Assembly (NCBI RefSeq): GCF_011074885.1
Contig: NC_054686.1
Span: 744,001 to 808,000 of the forward strand
Reading direction: 5' to 3'
DNA length: 64,000 nucleotides
Source of the DNA: Brettanomyces bruxellensis
Taxonomy: Eukaryota; Ascomycota; Pichiomycetes; Pichiales; Pichiaceae
Below, piece after piece: positions 31,838 to 42,583 of the stretch. Positions within the stretch are counted from its first letter, which is position 1, and every line of letters starts with the position of its first letter. The notes beneath the pieces are model-generated. The model saw nothing but the letters and a program-made list of their open reading frames with translations, was not told the DNA's origin and ran no database searches. Made by a program: the position numbers and the translations under genes.

Positions 31838-34711
31838 ATGAAACCCGCAACTGCAAAACAACACAACACTAAACGGGTTCACAAACTTCCTAAACTCACA
31901 AATACACAATTACCATCTTCTTCAACTTCCAAATCCACATGGAATATTATTAAAAATCCATTAAGTGGAAGAACTAGAATTAGCCAGGCTTGTGATAGGT
32001 GCAGAGCCAGAAAGATAAAATGCTCTGGAAAATCTGAGATGCATCCAAGGTGCACAAATTGTAAGAATGATGGCTTTCAGTGCATTGTGTCCGATAAATT
32101 GGCCAGAAATTCATTCCCAAAAGGATACACAAAGAATTTGGAGAAGAAACTTCTAGATGTAGAACTAGAACGCAATAAATTGACCCTCGAATTGAAAGCG
32201 GTGAAGAAACAGCTCGAAGCAGCTCAGCAAATGAGAAAACTACCATCTGACCAACACACTGATCCCTTTTCCGGAAGAAAAATCACTAATTTGGTGAAGT
32301 CACAATCGAAGTCAAGCATAAAAACAAATCATGAAGGACTTTTTGATTTGGAACAGTTCATTGTTTTTCCATTCAATAAGTTGCTTCAGAGGTTCCATTT
32401 AAAATCATTCAGCGGTTATAATCCTTCTAAATCAAAAAAGAACATTGATAAATCTCGGCTTATTCCAAATGAAAGCAACGCTTTTGGTACAAAAGAGGAT
32501 CCAGAAATAGAGGTGTTGCAGAATTATCACATGAACCTCAATAGATACTTGAACTTGATTTTATACAAGTTGATTCTTCCCTCATTTTCAGCAGGAACTT
32601 CTGACAATCGGGGAAAGCTTTCCTCTAGTGGGAGTAGAAATAATTTGGATCACCTTATTTGGCTTTTCTTCAACATCTACAACAAATTGATTCCCATCTT
32701 GGATTTTGAGCTATTCTACAATGATTATTTAACGTTCATTAACAAATATACACTCCAGAAGTCTACATATGTGGAAAATGGAGAAACAAAAAGACGTTAC
32801 TATACATTTTCCCCGAAGGAACAGGATCTTCTGATAAAGCTCATTTTAATCCTCAAGTTCACCTTGGCTGAACCAAGAGGTTCTTTTCTGTCATCCATTC
32901 CGAACTTTCGCTCCTTTAACCAACTTGAAGAGTCGATCAAATTGATCAACTTGAAGAATTTAAAGCTTATGTTGGGAAACATCAATTTTTCAACTGATAT
33001 CACGTTAGACAAGGTTGAAATCGCTTTATTGCTTTTCTACTATTTGGTGAAGTTTGAGAACTATAATGTTTTTCCTCAAACTCAAATTGGTTCCGGTGGT
33101 CAGGGTTTCAAGGCAAATTTTCTTCGGGATGTAATTCAGTTGTGTATATCATTGGTGAAAAATCTACATCTTGATAGCAATGCATCAAATATCGTGTTAG
33201 GGAAAAGTAAATGTTCCAATAGTCAGCTGATTAAGATTCAAAGACTTAAATTGTACTGGGACTACAGAATTTTGATGAAACTCACAGAGACATATTTCAA
33301 CATTAATCTTAATTCTGCTGTCTGGAATTTTGATGATAGTTTCAATGAGCCAGAGAGCTTAGAAAGTATACATTTTGTGTGTACGGATATTGAGGTTACT
33401 CTTCAACTCGTCAATCTTCTTAAGATAACACCAATTAATGTTCTTAATCCAGATGGTATGAAAGACAGTTTAAAGACGTTTGATGAAAGCATGCAGGAAT
33501 GGTGTAAAGGAGTGGAAGCAATGAAAACAGAGGATAACAATACAGCTATTCTGAAGCTCAAGACTTACTACTACTATTTCATGATAGTAACGCATCTTGA
33601 TTCTCCGGCAGATGTTTTATGCAAGCTACTGATGGAGTACATGGAGATTGCATACGAGCTTGTTTTCTCAGGAAAGAACTTCAACCTAAATCTTGAAAAT
33701 GCTGAGAACTTGTGCATGCATAGTTTCAACTTTCATCTTCTTTGCTTGATTGGATTTCTTGTGGTTGGAAATGGATCTACTTGCCCTGAAACTTTAAAGA
33801 GTAAGATGATGAAAATATTCAATCTCTACGAATTTCTAGTGACTGTGAAATATATGAATCCTGTGTTGTGTGACCTTATTGAATACATCAAACATAAGAA
33901 TGAATTTGGCGGACCTACAGAAACAAGTTTCCAGGAAAACTTGGATTTCCTTTCTTATTCTTTGGGAAAACCATCATCTTCCACGTTTCAATCAGGTGTT
34001 AATTCTTTCAGGGAGATGCTGAAACAGAAAGATCAAGGAAGTCTTGAAGATATGAGTTTCCAATTTCCCACTGAGATTAATTACGGACGGAATGGGCGGA
34101 ATAACTCAAAAAGAATTAGATCTTGTGCAACTGTGTATAATCAGCCATCACCAAAGAGTACAGATACTTCTATAACTGCCTATTCAGTTCCCTCCTTATT
34201 TTCATCTGGTCCGTATCAAAGAGTTCAGGTTAAAAAGGAAATGGATTCTATTGATTTGAAGACAAGATCTCTTTCTGTCGATACAACTGCGCTTATGCAA
34301 AATAGGAATGTTTCAGATAAGACCACTAATGAGAAGATATTCTCTAGATGCCAGTCAGAAAACGGAACAAACAATGTAATGGCGGAATTGGAGCCAAATG
34401 GACAGGTGAAACTTCCAGTATCTCTATCTGGTTTTTTAAATGAGATAAACAATTTTAAGTCTGGAACCTCTGAACCGCCCAATTATCCAAAGGAAAATAG
34501 CACATTACCTACCATTCCATCAGAATCAAACCTAGAAGCATCACTAGCTCAAGCGGAAAGAATGGCATCTTCAGCAAATCAATTGGACTCAATTGGTGGC
34601 TTCAGCATGGTTGAGCCAAGAACTCCTCATGGTGTACCTTTCAGGGATAGTGATGACTTGATCAAGTTGAAGGAAAGAGTGATGAATATGAAGGCGACAA
34701 TGAGAGGGTGA
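31838..34711 (+). CDS. Zn2Cys6 transcription factor, Cat8 type
   Basis: Predicted nuclear regulator of 957 aa. The zinc cluster at about 52-82 has all six cysteines with spacing C-X2-C-X6-C-X9-C-X2-C-X6-C; the fourth gap is longer than usual. It is followed by VSDKLARNSFPKGYTKNLEKK and a coiled-coil, the same order as the Cat8/Sip4 DNA-binding region (ISDKLLRKAYPKGYTESLEE in S. cerevisiae Cat8). A fungal-specific regulatory domain occupies about 250-660, with a segment LFFNIYNKLIPILDFELFY like Cat8's. The C-terminal 250 residues are Ser/Thr/Asn-rich. Cat8 proteins activate gluconeogenic and non-fermentable carbon genes when glucose is low. I start at the first ATG; a TTG lies 18 codons upstream. 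Neighbouring upstream genes are two transporters on the same strand. Confidence 0.8.
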   Translation: MKPATAKQHNTKRVHKLPKLTNTQLPSSSTSKSTWNIIKNPLSGRTRISQACDRCRARKIKCSGKSEMHPRCTNCKNDGFQCIVSDKLARNSFPKGYTKNLEKKLLDVELERNKLTLELKAVKKQLEAAQQMRKLPSDQHTDPFSGRKITNLVKSQSKSSIKTNHEGLFDLEQFIVFPFNKLLQRFHLKSFSGYNPSKSKKNIDKSRLIPNESNAFGTKEDPEIEVLQNYHMNLNRYLNLILYKLILPSFSAGTSDNRGKLSSSGSRNNLDHLIWLFFNIYNKLIPILDFELFYNDYLTFINKYTLQKSTYVENGETKRRYYTFSPKEQDLLIKLILILKFTLAEPRGSFLSSIPNFRSFNQLEESIKLINLKNLKLMLGNINFSTDITLDKVEIALLLFYYLVKFENYNVFPQTQIGSGGQGFKANFLRDVIQLCISLVKNLHLDSNASNIVLGKSKCSNSQLIKIQRLKLYWDYRILMKLTETYFNINLNSAVWNFDDSFNEPESLESIHFVCTDIEVTLQLVNLLKITPINVLNPDGMKDSLKTFDESMQEWCKGVEAMKTEDNNTAILKLKTYYYYFMIVTHLDSPADVLCKLLMEYMEIAYELVFSGKNFNLNLENAENLCMHSFNFHLLCLIGFLVVGNGSTCPETLKSKMMKIFNLYEFLVTVKYMNPVLCDLIEYIKHKNEFGGPTETSFQENLDFLSYSLGKPSSSTFQSGVNSFREMLKQKDQGSLEDMSFQFPTEINYGRNGRNNSKRIRSCATVYNQPSPKSTDTSITAYSVPSLFSSGPYQRVQVKKEMDSIDLKTRSLSVDTTALMQNRNVSDKTTNEKIFSRCQSENGTNNVMAELEPNGQVKLPVSLSGFLNEINNFKSGTSEPPNYPKENSTLPTIPSESNLEASLAQAERMASSANQLDSIGGFSMVEPRTPHGVPFRDSDDLIKLKERVMNMKATMRG

Positions 34712-35100
34712 GCTCAAGACTGTGGTGATACTTAAACATGATTTATATTATTCGTTGATATTAATGAGTTTAGCTAAAGACTGTAGATTGAAAGTGTACG
34801 TTTTCTAGAAAATAAGGATCGCATTATTCATGTGCAGTAACCTTTGATAACGTGTAGTTACAGATAAAGTACTATCAATAAAGTACTATCAGTTAAAGTG
34901 CTATCAGATAAGGAACTGTCAGATAAAGAACGATTATATAAAAACCTGTCAGATGAAGAATATAATTTAAAAAAATTCTTGTATAGCCTCTACAGTTTTT
35001 TGTTTAGCCGCCAATTTATGCTCAACATCTCCAGTTTCTACACATTACAATTCGTTTTCAATAAGTATTATTTCAGGTATCATCAAAATGCAAATCTAAC
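34712..35100. repeat. convergent spacer with an AAAGTACTATCA-type repeat
   Basis: Lies between the regulator and the chitin synthase stops. At about 34857-34932 an irregular repeat of about 15-17 bp reads GATAAAGTACTATCA with variants, four to five copies. The remainder is AT-rich. Confidence 0.65.
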
Positions 35101-38088
35101 TTATTCCACAACCATTTCCACGGCATCACTTTTTCCCATCTGGTGAACATCCCACTTATCCTTTGTAACGACAATCTTTCTCACCACAAGATGAATAATG
35201 TAGACAATAGAACCAATAAAACGAACAAGACTGGTTCCAAAAACGCACCAAAGCATGATGACAAGGTACTTGTTGTTTCCGATCTGGGTAGCAGGATATA
35301 TCTCGGTAATAGTCATCACTAGAACAACATTCATGATTACCCAGAAAAGAACCATCCTTGAACGAATATCCCGGTAGTAATCCTGTGCACTGATTGCTGA
35401 TTTCTTTGCTGCACCTTCTCTCATCTGTTCAGGCTGTTTTCTACGCTCTTTCAACTTGTAGAGATTCTCCGAGTACATCGAATCAATATCTCTCTGTTCT
35501 CCAATAATTTCCAATCGGATCACCTCCTGACCTTTCTCATCACGCTCAATTGTGGCCTTACCAAGGTTGGCAACATAGTTATTATCACCTTTAGTTCCCC
35601 AACTCACATCATGCGTGTTGCAGAAGGCATAAATTTGCAAGAGGCAGGTGTATGAAGGAAGCATCAAGAAGTATTGTATTGAAGAGGTGATGAGATGCCA
35701 TGGATCGAGATATATTAGGGAGTTCAATACATATAGACCATATGTAGATGCCAAGGATATGCAGATGGATGTGAAGTTGAAGCCAACATCGGAACCCAGT
35801 TCTTTTTCCTTGATCATACTTCCGAGGAAGTAGAAACCGGAAACAAATGCATAGACTCCGCAAAAAGTTAAAATTGTAACAATCGTGAAAAACAACTTGG
35901 GTGCGCCCTGAGGTCTGTTTCCCATGGAGATGACCAAAGTAGCCAAAAGTGTACACAAGCATATGTAATTCATGATGTCGAACACGGCTCTTCCACCTGT
36001 TCCGATGATGTTGATTAAAGCACCAGCCAAGTAATAGAAGGAGATGTAGAAATTTGACACCGAGAAGAAGTTGAAGAGCAGAGTAAATCCCTGGTATAAG
36101 AACTCAATCTGGAAGAATATTTTTCTTATCAGCGAGTGATCTGTGTGCCAGATTTGGAACGAGTGAATTTGAGAGTACAATGCTGCAAAGAATGAACCAT
36201 TGAGCCATCTTCTTCTCTGAGATATGAACTCCGAAAGCGTTTCCGGCACATCTGTTTCACCCTTGGCACTTTTCACATATTTCAAAACCCACTTGGCGTT
36301 TTTACGCGACACCAATGCCCAGGCCAAGATTCTATCCTCAGCCAAATACATGTTTGCACTGAAGATATCTCTACTCACAGCCTCGTCACATTTTTCTCCT
36401 TCAAAGTACTTGGAAAGCGGGCCAGAACCATCTGGATTGCTTTGAAGAGCAGACCACCGATATGCAGACAAGGCACCGGGTAAAACACTAATGTATCCAA
36501 ATGCAGACTCGCAAGGCTTGTCTAGAATGTTGGACATCTTATACTCAAAGTTCTGGGATGCAACTAATGGATTGATGAGCTTTTTCCAGTATTTTCCCTT
36601 CATGGAAACGATTTCACCAGCTGCACCAGCCACATTTGAATCAAGATCAAACGCTTTCCATAAATTGTAGATGGCCGACTCGTGTGGCCTTGTTCCAACA
36701 TCAAGAAGAACGCAAACATGAGGTTGCAATATTGGGCAAAGTCCATTGAATAGCCATCTATGCGAGTTGATCTTTTTTGCGTTTTTCTCCTTCATACAGA
36801 ACACAACTTGCACGGGAACAATGCCCTTTTCACCACCGACAAACTTGAGGTTTTCGTCTATGGAAACCTGTGGTGTGTACTCAAACAGATGGGCCTGGAC
36901 CTCTTTCTGGTTAACAAACGATTTGGCGATTCCCTCTTGGTAAACACCAATTGCAGAAAGAACTTCAAGAACTCCTGTGTTGACTTTATTCCGGCCATCG
37001 GCCACAATAACAACCACAACCTTTTTCCATGCATCTTTGCCCCATGTCCGGCTATTTTTCCGCTTTGTTAGATATGCAATGTTGCGGAAAACAGCATGGA
37101 GAGTTCTTGTAAGTGCCGTTTCATTTTCGTTGTACATTGTGATGCAAACAACGATCTCAGTCTCTCTTCCAAGCTCGTTGGCACGCAAAGTGAAGCCATC
37201 TTCAACGAATTTGTTTGGGTCCGATGTCACTGCCGAGTATTTCATGTAATCAAACTCGTCGATACCTTTTTGAGGCAAGAAGTTGTGCAAAATGGATGGA
37301 ACCGGGTTGTCCAATATCAAATTTCCATTTCTAGGCCTGAATATCTTCTGGGTTGCCTTATACCTACGAGGCTGGAAGTTTCCAGACACTTCTTTGAAGA
37401 GATGACCGTCCAAACTTGATTGAAATGTCATGTCCTTCTTTCCCTCCGCTAGAGTGGACTGTGTATCTGAAAAAATACTGACCTGGTTGTCTTCTTTCTT
37501 GCTGAAATCCAATTCGGAAGTAAGAGTGGAACGTGTTTCACCTGAAAGGTCTCTTTTGGAAGGTGACAAACTAGGAACGTCAATAAATGGACTGTCAATA
37601 TCCGAATTGGCAGCTGCAAAAGTGGATGCCGAGAATATCGGCTTAGCACCTTCCAATTCTGTACGATTAGAGCCAATCGATCTGCCAAACTCGTTTTTCT
37701 TCTGAGAGCCGGTCAAATCCAATCTTCTTCTCACTGGACTGCCATAATGACTGAGAACCTTACTTTCCTCATCACTGCTACCGTCTCCATCATCAAAAAC
37801 TTGAGCTGAAACTGGCCGTTGTCTTTTTGGAGACTCCTGAAGTGTGAATTTCCTTCTTGCAGTCTCTTCATCTGCTGCATACACAAATTTCTTTGCAATG
37901 TCATCTGGAGTGACGAACGAATCTCCCATTGAACTACTGTTTCTCGTAGATTTTCTTGGTGAATACCTTAAGGCCGCTTTAGATGGTGAATTTCTTCTTG
38001 GAGATGAAGATGGTGTAAAAGCTTTCTCTGGTTTTTTCAACGAGGACTCCGACGAGTCCCTGAATGGATTATAAGTAGATGAGGGCAT
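35101..38088 (-). CDS. CHS2: chitin synthase, Chs2 type (class I/II family)
   Basis: Polymerises UDP-GlcNAc into chitin at the plasma membrane; Chs2 builds the primary septum. The protein is 995 aa (S. cerevisiae Chs2 963). The cytosolic N-terminus of about 270 residues holds several SP-K/R sites (SSPRR, YSPRK, ESPKR, LSPSK). AALRYSPRK matches yeast Chs2 AALRYSPDR, where Cdk1 sites hold the enzyme in the ER until mitotic exit. The GT2 core follows: [64 protein letters not shown] and the catalytic QRRRWLNG at about 622-629. Six or seven membrane helices lie at about 650-970. Start ATG at 38088. Septum rather than spore or repair chitin is inferred from the Chs2 likeness. Confidence 0.88.
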   Translation of the reverse strand: MPSSTYNPFRDSSESSLKKPEKAFTPSSSPRRNSPSKAALRYSPRKSTRNSSSMGDSFVTPDDIAKKFVYAADEETARRKFTLQESPKRQRPVSAQVFDDGDGSSDEESKVLSHYGSPVRRRLDLTGSQKKNEFGRSIGSNRTELEGAKPIFSASTFAAANSDIDSPFIDVPSLSPSKRDLSGETRSTLTSELDFSKKEDNQVSIFSDTQSTLAEGKKDMTFQSSLDGHLFKEVSGNFQPRRYKATQKIFRPRNGNLILDNPVPSILHNFLPQKGIDEFDYMKYSAVTSDPNKFVEDGFTLRANELGRETEIVVCITMYNENETALTRTLHAVFRNIAYLTKRKNSRTWGKDAWKKVVVVIVADGRNKVNTGVLEVLSAIGVYQEGIAKSFVNQKEVQAHLFEYTPQVSIDENLKFVGGEKGIVPVQVVFCMKEKNAKKINSHRWLFNGLCPILQPHVCVLLDVGTRPHESAIYNLWKAFDLDSNVAGAAGEIVSMKGKYWKKLINPLVASQNFEYKMSNILDKPCESAFGYISVLPGALSAYRWSALQSNPDGSGPLSKYFEGEKCDEAVSRDIFSANMYLAEDRILAWALVSRKNAKWVLKYVKSAKGETDVPETLSEFISQRRRWLNGSFFAALYSQIHSFQIWHTDHSLIRKIFFQIEFLYQGFTLLFNFFSVSNFYISFYYLAGALINIIGTGGRAVFDIMNYICLCTLLATLVISMGNRPQGAPKLFFTIVTILTFCGVYAFVSGFYFLGSMIKEKELGSDVGFNFTSICISLASTYGLYVLNSLIYLDPWHLITSSIQYFLMLPSYTCLLQIYAFCNTHDVSWGTKGDNNYVANLGKATIERDEKGQEVIRLEIIGEQRDIDSMYSENLYKLKERRKQPEQMREGAAKKSAISAQDYYRDIRSRMVLFWVIMNVVLVMTITEIYPATQIGNNKYLVIMLWCVFGTSLVRFIGSIVYIIHLVVRKIVVTKDKWDVHQMGKSDAVEMVVE

Positions 38089-38792
38089 TTCAAACTTATC
38101 CGCCTTCCCAATTCCAATAAGTATCTTGTTGAAATCACCTTTGTTCTTGTTATGAATGTAGTAAGCTGTGTTTCTAAGTTGTCACTTTTTCTGACGATGA
38201 CTTTTTCTCCAACTTTATATTTATTTTCCAGATCCATTCTCTTACCGTTTCGGGTCATATGTCAACACTAAGAGGGTTCTAAAAAAAAAGTAAAAAAAAA
38301 AAAAATTAAAATAAAAATCGGAAATTTGGAAATTTAAAAAATTGGCGGAAATACGCTTTCATGGCTGTGCACACTGCAGCTTCCCGAAATAGTGAATCAG
38401 GTTGAATGCAAGCCTATATAAAGAAGGAGTAGCGCCAAAATGTGGTAGCCATATTAAAAACATAAGGAAGAGGATCTCTTTTTTCTTGCCATGCATTTCA
38501 TTAACCAAGATAGGCAACTTCAATATTAAAGCAGGCTCGGTTGTTTCCTGTTGCTTTGGTATTGCTAACAAAAGCAGGTTTATAGAAGTTTCAACATCAT
38601 CCTTTGCAGTCCTAAAAAGGGAATTCGGGAAGCAAAGAAATTTGCAATGGATAGGCAGATTTGTAGATAAAACATATATAAGAATTCAAAATTTTCCATC
38701 GTAAGGAATAAGCTCAAGTAATACTAAAATAATCACTAAGCACTGAAATCTGAATATTCTTACCGGATACCTTGGCATTATTAGTAGCAACC
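38089..38792. other. CHS2/GPI-protein divergent spacer
   Basis: Shared upstream region of the chitin synthase and the wall protein. It contains an A-rich block at about 38280-38315 and no recognisable coding sequence. A TTG-started frame at 38402-38704 has no domain. Confidence 0.5.
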
Positions 38793-39431
38793 ATGCTATT
38801 TGTTATATTAGCACACCATTTGATAACCACATCACTATGTCTGGCTGAGAGGACATTAGATAATCTGGAGCAAAGATCATCAGCCTTAATTGAGCAAGAG
38901 AACTTTATTGAAGATGCCATAATAAACATTGCCGAAGATTATGGCCAATACACATCATACATGGCCAAACACAATATGGAATTTCCGCAAGCACTTATGC
39001 AATTTTATGTTTACATGACTGCAGAAACAGATTCTGACTTCCCAACATCTCTATTTGCATCTCAGTTTCCATTCACTGACTTCTATACCTACATTACAGC
39101 TTTCCCATGGTATACCTCACTTTTAGAGGAAGCAGGTGCAACCACGTTTTATCTTCCCGAGCACTATGCCACGGTTCCGGAAACAACGTCTAGTGAAACA
39201 TCTAGTGAATCTTCAACATCAGTTACATCATCTCCAAGCCCGACTTCACAAAGTAATGCAAGTGAAACATTCAGAAGCACATCCACCTTTAAATCCACCA
39301 CTACAGTTAGTACTGGAAGTTCTTCATCCAAAAGTGTTGCGACAAGTACTGAGAGCCAGACTTCAAATGGTGCTTCATTGCTTAAGGTTCCATGTCTTCT
39401 TTTCACACTTTTAGTTGCCCTTTTATATTAA
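38793..39431 (+). CDS. TIR/DAN-type GPI-anchored cell-wall protein
   Basis: Probable mannoprotein of the SRP1/TIP1 (PF00660-like) family, 212 aa. The N-terminal hydrophobic stretch of about 18 residues ending Leu-Cys-Leu-Ala is a signal peptide. Residues about 35-120 (INIAEDYGQYTSYM, ALMQFYVYMTAETDSDF, FYTYITAFPWYTSLLEE) match the conserved domain of Tir/Dan/Tip proteins, which ends LPWYSSRL in S. cerevisiae. A Ser/Thr-rich stalk follows, then a short hydrophobic C-terminus after Ser-Asn-Gly-Ala, fitting a GPI site. S. cerevisiae members are induced by cold or anaerobiosis. I start at the ATG at 38793, which makes the signal peptide compact. It is the divergent neighbour of a chitin synthase. 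Confidence 0.78.
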   Translation: MLFVILAHHLITTSLCLAERTLDNLEQRSSALIEQENFIEDAIINIAEDYGQYTSYMAKHNMEFPQALMQFYVYMTAETDSDFPTSLFASQFPFTDFYTYITAFPWYTSLLEEAGATTFYLPEHYATVPETTSSETSSESSTSVTSSPSPTSQSNASETFRSTSTFKSTTTVSTGSSSSKSVATSTESQTSNGASLLKVPCLLFTLLVALLY

Positions 39432-39494
39432 CATATGATATCCGTGTCTAAAAAATAAGTTTGGTTTCTTTTTTGTTATTTTGTAATTTCAACA
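39432..39494. other. very short convergent spacer
   Basis: Only 63 bp separate the stop codons of the wall-protein gene and REC114. It is T-rich on the + strand. Confidence 0.6.
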
Positions 39495-40342
39495 TCACAA
39501 GCTCTCTAATGCATTCTTTACTTGCTCCACCTGTAATAATTATATGTAAGCATTAGTATGTATAATCTTGTAGTTCTAAATATGTTCTCAGAAACTTACC
39601 AAATCAATGAAATTGGGATCCTGGAGCTTTTTCTCCAAGATGTTTGCAAGAGTTGTGGGATTTCCATAGTCAGGAATTTCGGGTTGCTCGGTGTGATCAA
39701 TAATATTTGTATTACCCAAAAGATTTTGGCTCCAAGTAACGGAATTGCGTTTTAAATCTTTGATGCCTATAGGTATTTCAGCCTCTTCATGATCAGACTT
39801 TTCAGCCTGGGAAGGCTCCAGTGATTTAACCCCTTGCTGGGAAAAATTAAACTGCTCAACACTCTGTTGGGATGCCTGTGTAAGTTGCGAGCATGCAGAA
39901 ATATCCAGCTCTTGTGAATCCAAAATCTTTTTTGGAATACTCCAGAGGTCAAAATACGATATGCAGTTGTCGAATGTATCTCTGTCACGGAATTCAAGTT
40001 GTAACTTTTTGCTCTTCTTGTGCTCCTCAGAATACTTTATTGCAATTAAAGGATATTTGACATAAATTTTACATTTCTCTCCTCTGTCAAATGAAAGCCG
40101 TTCCTAGAATAGTAATTGTCAGTACGATTGCGGGAAAAAGCTTTTGTTTAGAGAATAAAATTCACACATACTAGATCCTGTCCTTTCCAACTAACTTTAA
40201 TAAGAAGGTAATGTCTGTATCCCTGTGGATTATTGAAGGTGACATTAAGATGAGATCTGTATGGGAGATGGGACCACTTTCCATCCCCAGTATATCTGGA
40301 AAATCTTCGGATTGCAATTGTTTCGTATTGGCTGTATCGCAT
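39495..40342 (-). CDS. REC114: Rec114-like meiotic recombination protein, three exons
   Basis: Model on the minus strand: exon 1 40342-40172, exon 2 40103-39600, exon 3 39530-39495; 236 aa. No single open frame covers it. Exon 1 (57 codons) contains IRRFSRYTGDGKWSHL, like the N-terminal PH-like domain of Rec114 (KKYSKYT...KWQHL in S. cerevisiae). Exon 2 continues with YPLIAIKYSEEHKKSKKLQL and FRDRDTFDNCISYF, the second conserved block. A polar, Gln/Ser-rich middle follows. The C-terminus, LANILEKKLQDPNFIDL joined to VEQVKNALESL, fits the short helical Rec114 tail that binds Mei4. Both introns fall between codons. Rec114 acts with Mei4 and Mer2 to activate Spo11 double-strand breaks. Identification rests on motifs remembered from the family. 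Confidence 0.72.
39531..39599 (-). other. REC114 intron 2 (69 nt)
   Basis: 5' splice site GTAAGT (reading down from 39599), branch-like TACTAAT and 3' site TTACAG at 39531. Without splicing the frame ends three codons later. Confidence 0.8.
40104..40171 (-). other. REC114 intron 1 (68 nt)
   Basis: 5' splice site GTATGT (from 40171), branch-like TACTGAC and 3' site TTCTAG at 40104. Joining exon 1 to exon 2 keeps frame (Asp-Leu|Glu-Arg). Confidence 0.78.
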
Positions 40343-40933
40343 TGTAATTTGTTGAATGGGAGATAGTAAGAAAATACAAAGTGCAAAGAAAATAATACTA
40401 TTAAGGAAATATGGTGGTATAAATAAGTAATTCTTTAAAGAAAGAAAAGAGTGAATATGCATATTTATATAACTTGTATATTTGCCGAGGAAAGGAGAAA
40501 AGGGATTTGAAAAAATACCGAAACAGGCAGCGAAATGTTACGCATCGATCTGTCACTTTAATGCAAATTACTTCGATAAATGTGGGCAGATTTTTTTCTC
40601 CCCCTTCTCCAATCTCTTATCGTATCGCGGGCCTCATTTTTTTTTGTTATTCGATAAGCAGAAAATTCGCGAATAGGAGGGAGCAGGCCGCTATTTTGGC
40701 TTTTTTTTTAAGGATCGACAGGGTAAATAAATTGATCAAATATTCTCTGTTTCATACTTGCATGTTACTTCCAAGCATAGATATATTTATTTAGTGGCGG
40801 ATGTTCTCGCTGCTGGCAGTAATTGTGGGGTAACACTAAAGAGAGCAGCTTGCTCGGCTTTTTGCATAATTATTTATGAATCAATACCTAGATCCAGCTT
40901 TGATCACATTGGATATCACATTTAGCACTACAC
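40343..40933. other. REC114/permease divergent spacer
   Basis: AT-rich, with T runs near 40590, 40640 and 40702. No gene is supported. A TTG-started frame at 40474-40794 is featureless. Confidence 0.5.
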
Positions 40934-42583
40934 ATGTCTCACGATAAGAAATACAATATAAATGAGTCTGTGCGGATGCTCTCACCCGAGCAAGAAGCAA
41001 ATTCAGACCAAGATTCTGATGTTATAACTTCATTGGGAGTTGTAACGAGTACTAATTCTTCTGATACAGTCATATCGCTTGAAAATACAGAGGAAACGCC
41101 AATTGGAAGACATATTGGGTCGTTTGGAGTCGTTATGATGATCGTGCAGCGAATAATTGGATCAGGAATATTCGCCGTTTCAGGTTCTATTTATCAGGAT
41201 TTGGGTGGGTCGCCGTTTCTCTTCTTCCTAGTTTGGGCATGTGCTGGTTACATGAGTTTTGCAGGAGTGTTTTGTTTTCTTGAATTAGGATCACTGGTTC
41301 CCAGAAGCGGAGGTATGAAGGTCTTCTTAGAGTACATTTACTACAGGTGCCGGATGATGGTGACAGTTATTTTTGGTCTTTATTCCATCATGTTCGGCTT
41401 TACGATTTCAAATGCCATCATATTTGGCGAGTACACTTTGTATGCCTTGGGATTTGACAATGCCGGAAAGGAGACGGCAAAACACGTTGGCTTGCTCTTT
41501 GTTGCACTAATGTGTGTTGTGAATGGAATCTCCCCGCATCTAGGTGTGAAAGCTCAAAATGTCGTTGGAGCATTGAAGTTGGCATTGTTGTTTTTGATGG
41601 CTCTTTCCGGCATTTGGGTTCTGGTATTCCCCACCTCGATGACTCACGTGACCAACCAGTTGCACTGGTCTGATTTCTTTGCCGTGAAACGTGAAATAAC
41701 GGTTGGATCGCTCGGCTCAGCTTTGCTTAAGGCGGTCTTTTCGTTTGATGGCTGGCAGACTGCACAGATTGTGGCCAATGAGATCAAAGATCCCGTTAAA
41801 ACAATGAACTTTGCAGCACCGTTGGCCTTGGCGCTTATAAATGGCTGCTACTTTTGCATTAACTTGAGTTACTTGGCAGTTATTCCGGACGAGGATCTCA
41901 GCAAACTTCAGGAGATGGTTGGTAGTATACTTATGGAGAGGATATTCGGACCAATCATAGGCAGAAGACTGCTTACTCTAACGGTGGCAATATCTGCTGC
42001 CGGAAACATCATGACTGTGCTTTATCACATTTCCAGAATGAACCAGGAGATCTTCCGAGAGGGCTTTTTGCCATTCAGTCATTTTTTCGCCTCAAACAAG
42101 CCTTTTGGATCGCCAATGAGATGCCTTGTGTTTCCCTTGGTCATCTCCGGTGTGTTTTTGTTGGTTCCTACACCTTCGAATGTATACAACTGGGTTGTCA
42201 ACTTGGAAGGATACCCTTCACAGTTATTTGTGGGGCTTACATGCTTTGGAATTATTCTTTTGCGGCGCAGAAACTTAGGAAAAGAGCCTGCGTTTAAAGC
42301 CCGACTGATACACATCGTATTTGTGACAGTTTTTGATGCATTTGTGTGCATCAGTGCACTCAACCCACACTCCATGTCCAAGGAGTATGAAGGATTTCCG
42401 AACTATGCGTATGTTGCACTCTCCATACTCTTTGCGGGTTTTTTGTACTGGTTGGTGATGTTCAAAATCCTACCGCGCCTTGGACACTACAAGCTTGAAA
42501 AGGCAACCATTCGGCTGTCCGACGGTTTGACGATGAAGAAATGGGAAAAGATTAGAGGTGGTGAGGCTAGTGCAGTGGTGTAG
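40934..42583 (+). CDS. MUP1/MUP3-like amino acid permease
   Basis: Polytopic plasma-membrane transporter of the LAT-like APC family, the group of yeast methionine permeases. The 549 aa protein has a cytosolic N-terminus of about 60 acidic/Ser-rich residues followed by about twelve helices. Family cues are IGRHIGSFGVVMMIVQRIIGSGIFAV (helix 1 with the Gly-Ser-Gly-Ile-Phe substrate loop), ELGSLVPRSGGMKVFLEYIY, FSFDGWQTAQIVANEIKDP and AISAAGNIMTVLYHISRMNQEI. These resemble Mup1/Mup3 more than the YAT-type permeases. Methionine or cysteine is the likely substrate but not proven. N-terminal acidic and Lys residues could be sites for Art1/Rsp5-driven endocytosis, as in Mup1. Convergent with the ABC transporter gene. 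Confidence 0.8.
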   Translation: MSHDKKYNINESVRMLSPEQEANSDQDSDVITSLGVVTSTNSSDTVISLENTEETPIGRHIGSFGVVMMIVQRIIGSGIFAVSGSIYQDLGGSPFLFFLVWACAGYMSFAGVFCFLELGSLVPRSGGMKVFLEYIYYRCRMMVTVIFGLYSIMFGFTISNAIIFGEYTLYALGFDNAGKETAKHVGLLFVALMCVVNGISPHLGVKAQNVVGALKLALLFLMALSGIWVLVFPTSMTHVTNQLHWSDFFAVKREITVGSLGSALLKAVFSFDGWQTAQIVANEIKDPVKTMNFAAPLALALINGCYFCINLSYLAVIPDEDLSKLQEMVGSILMERIFGPIIGRRLLTLTVAISAAGNIMTVLYHISRMNQEIFREGFLPFSHFFASNKPFGSPMRCLVFPLVISGVFLLVPTPSNVYNWVVNLEGYPSQLFVGLTCFGIILLRRRNLGKEPAFKARLIHIVFVTVFDAFVCISALNPHSMSKEYEGFPNYAYVALSILFAGFLYWLVMFKILPRLGHYKLEKATIRLSDGLTMKKWEKIRGGEASAVV

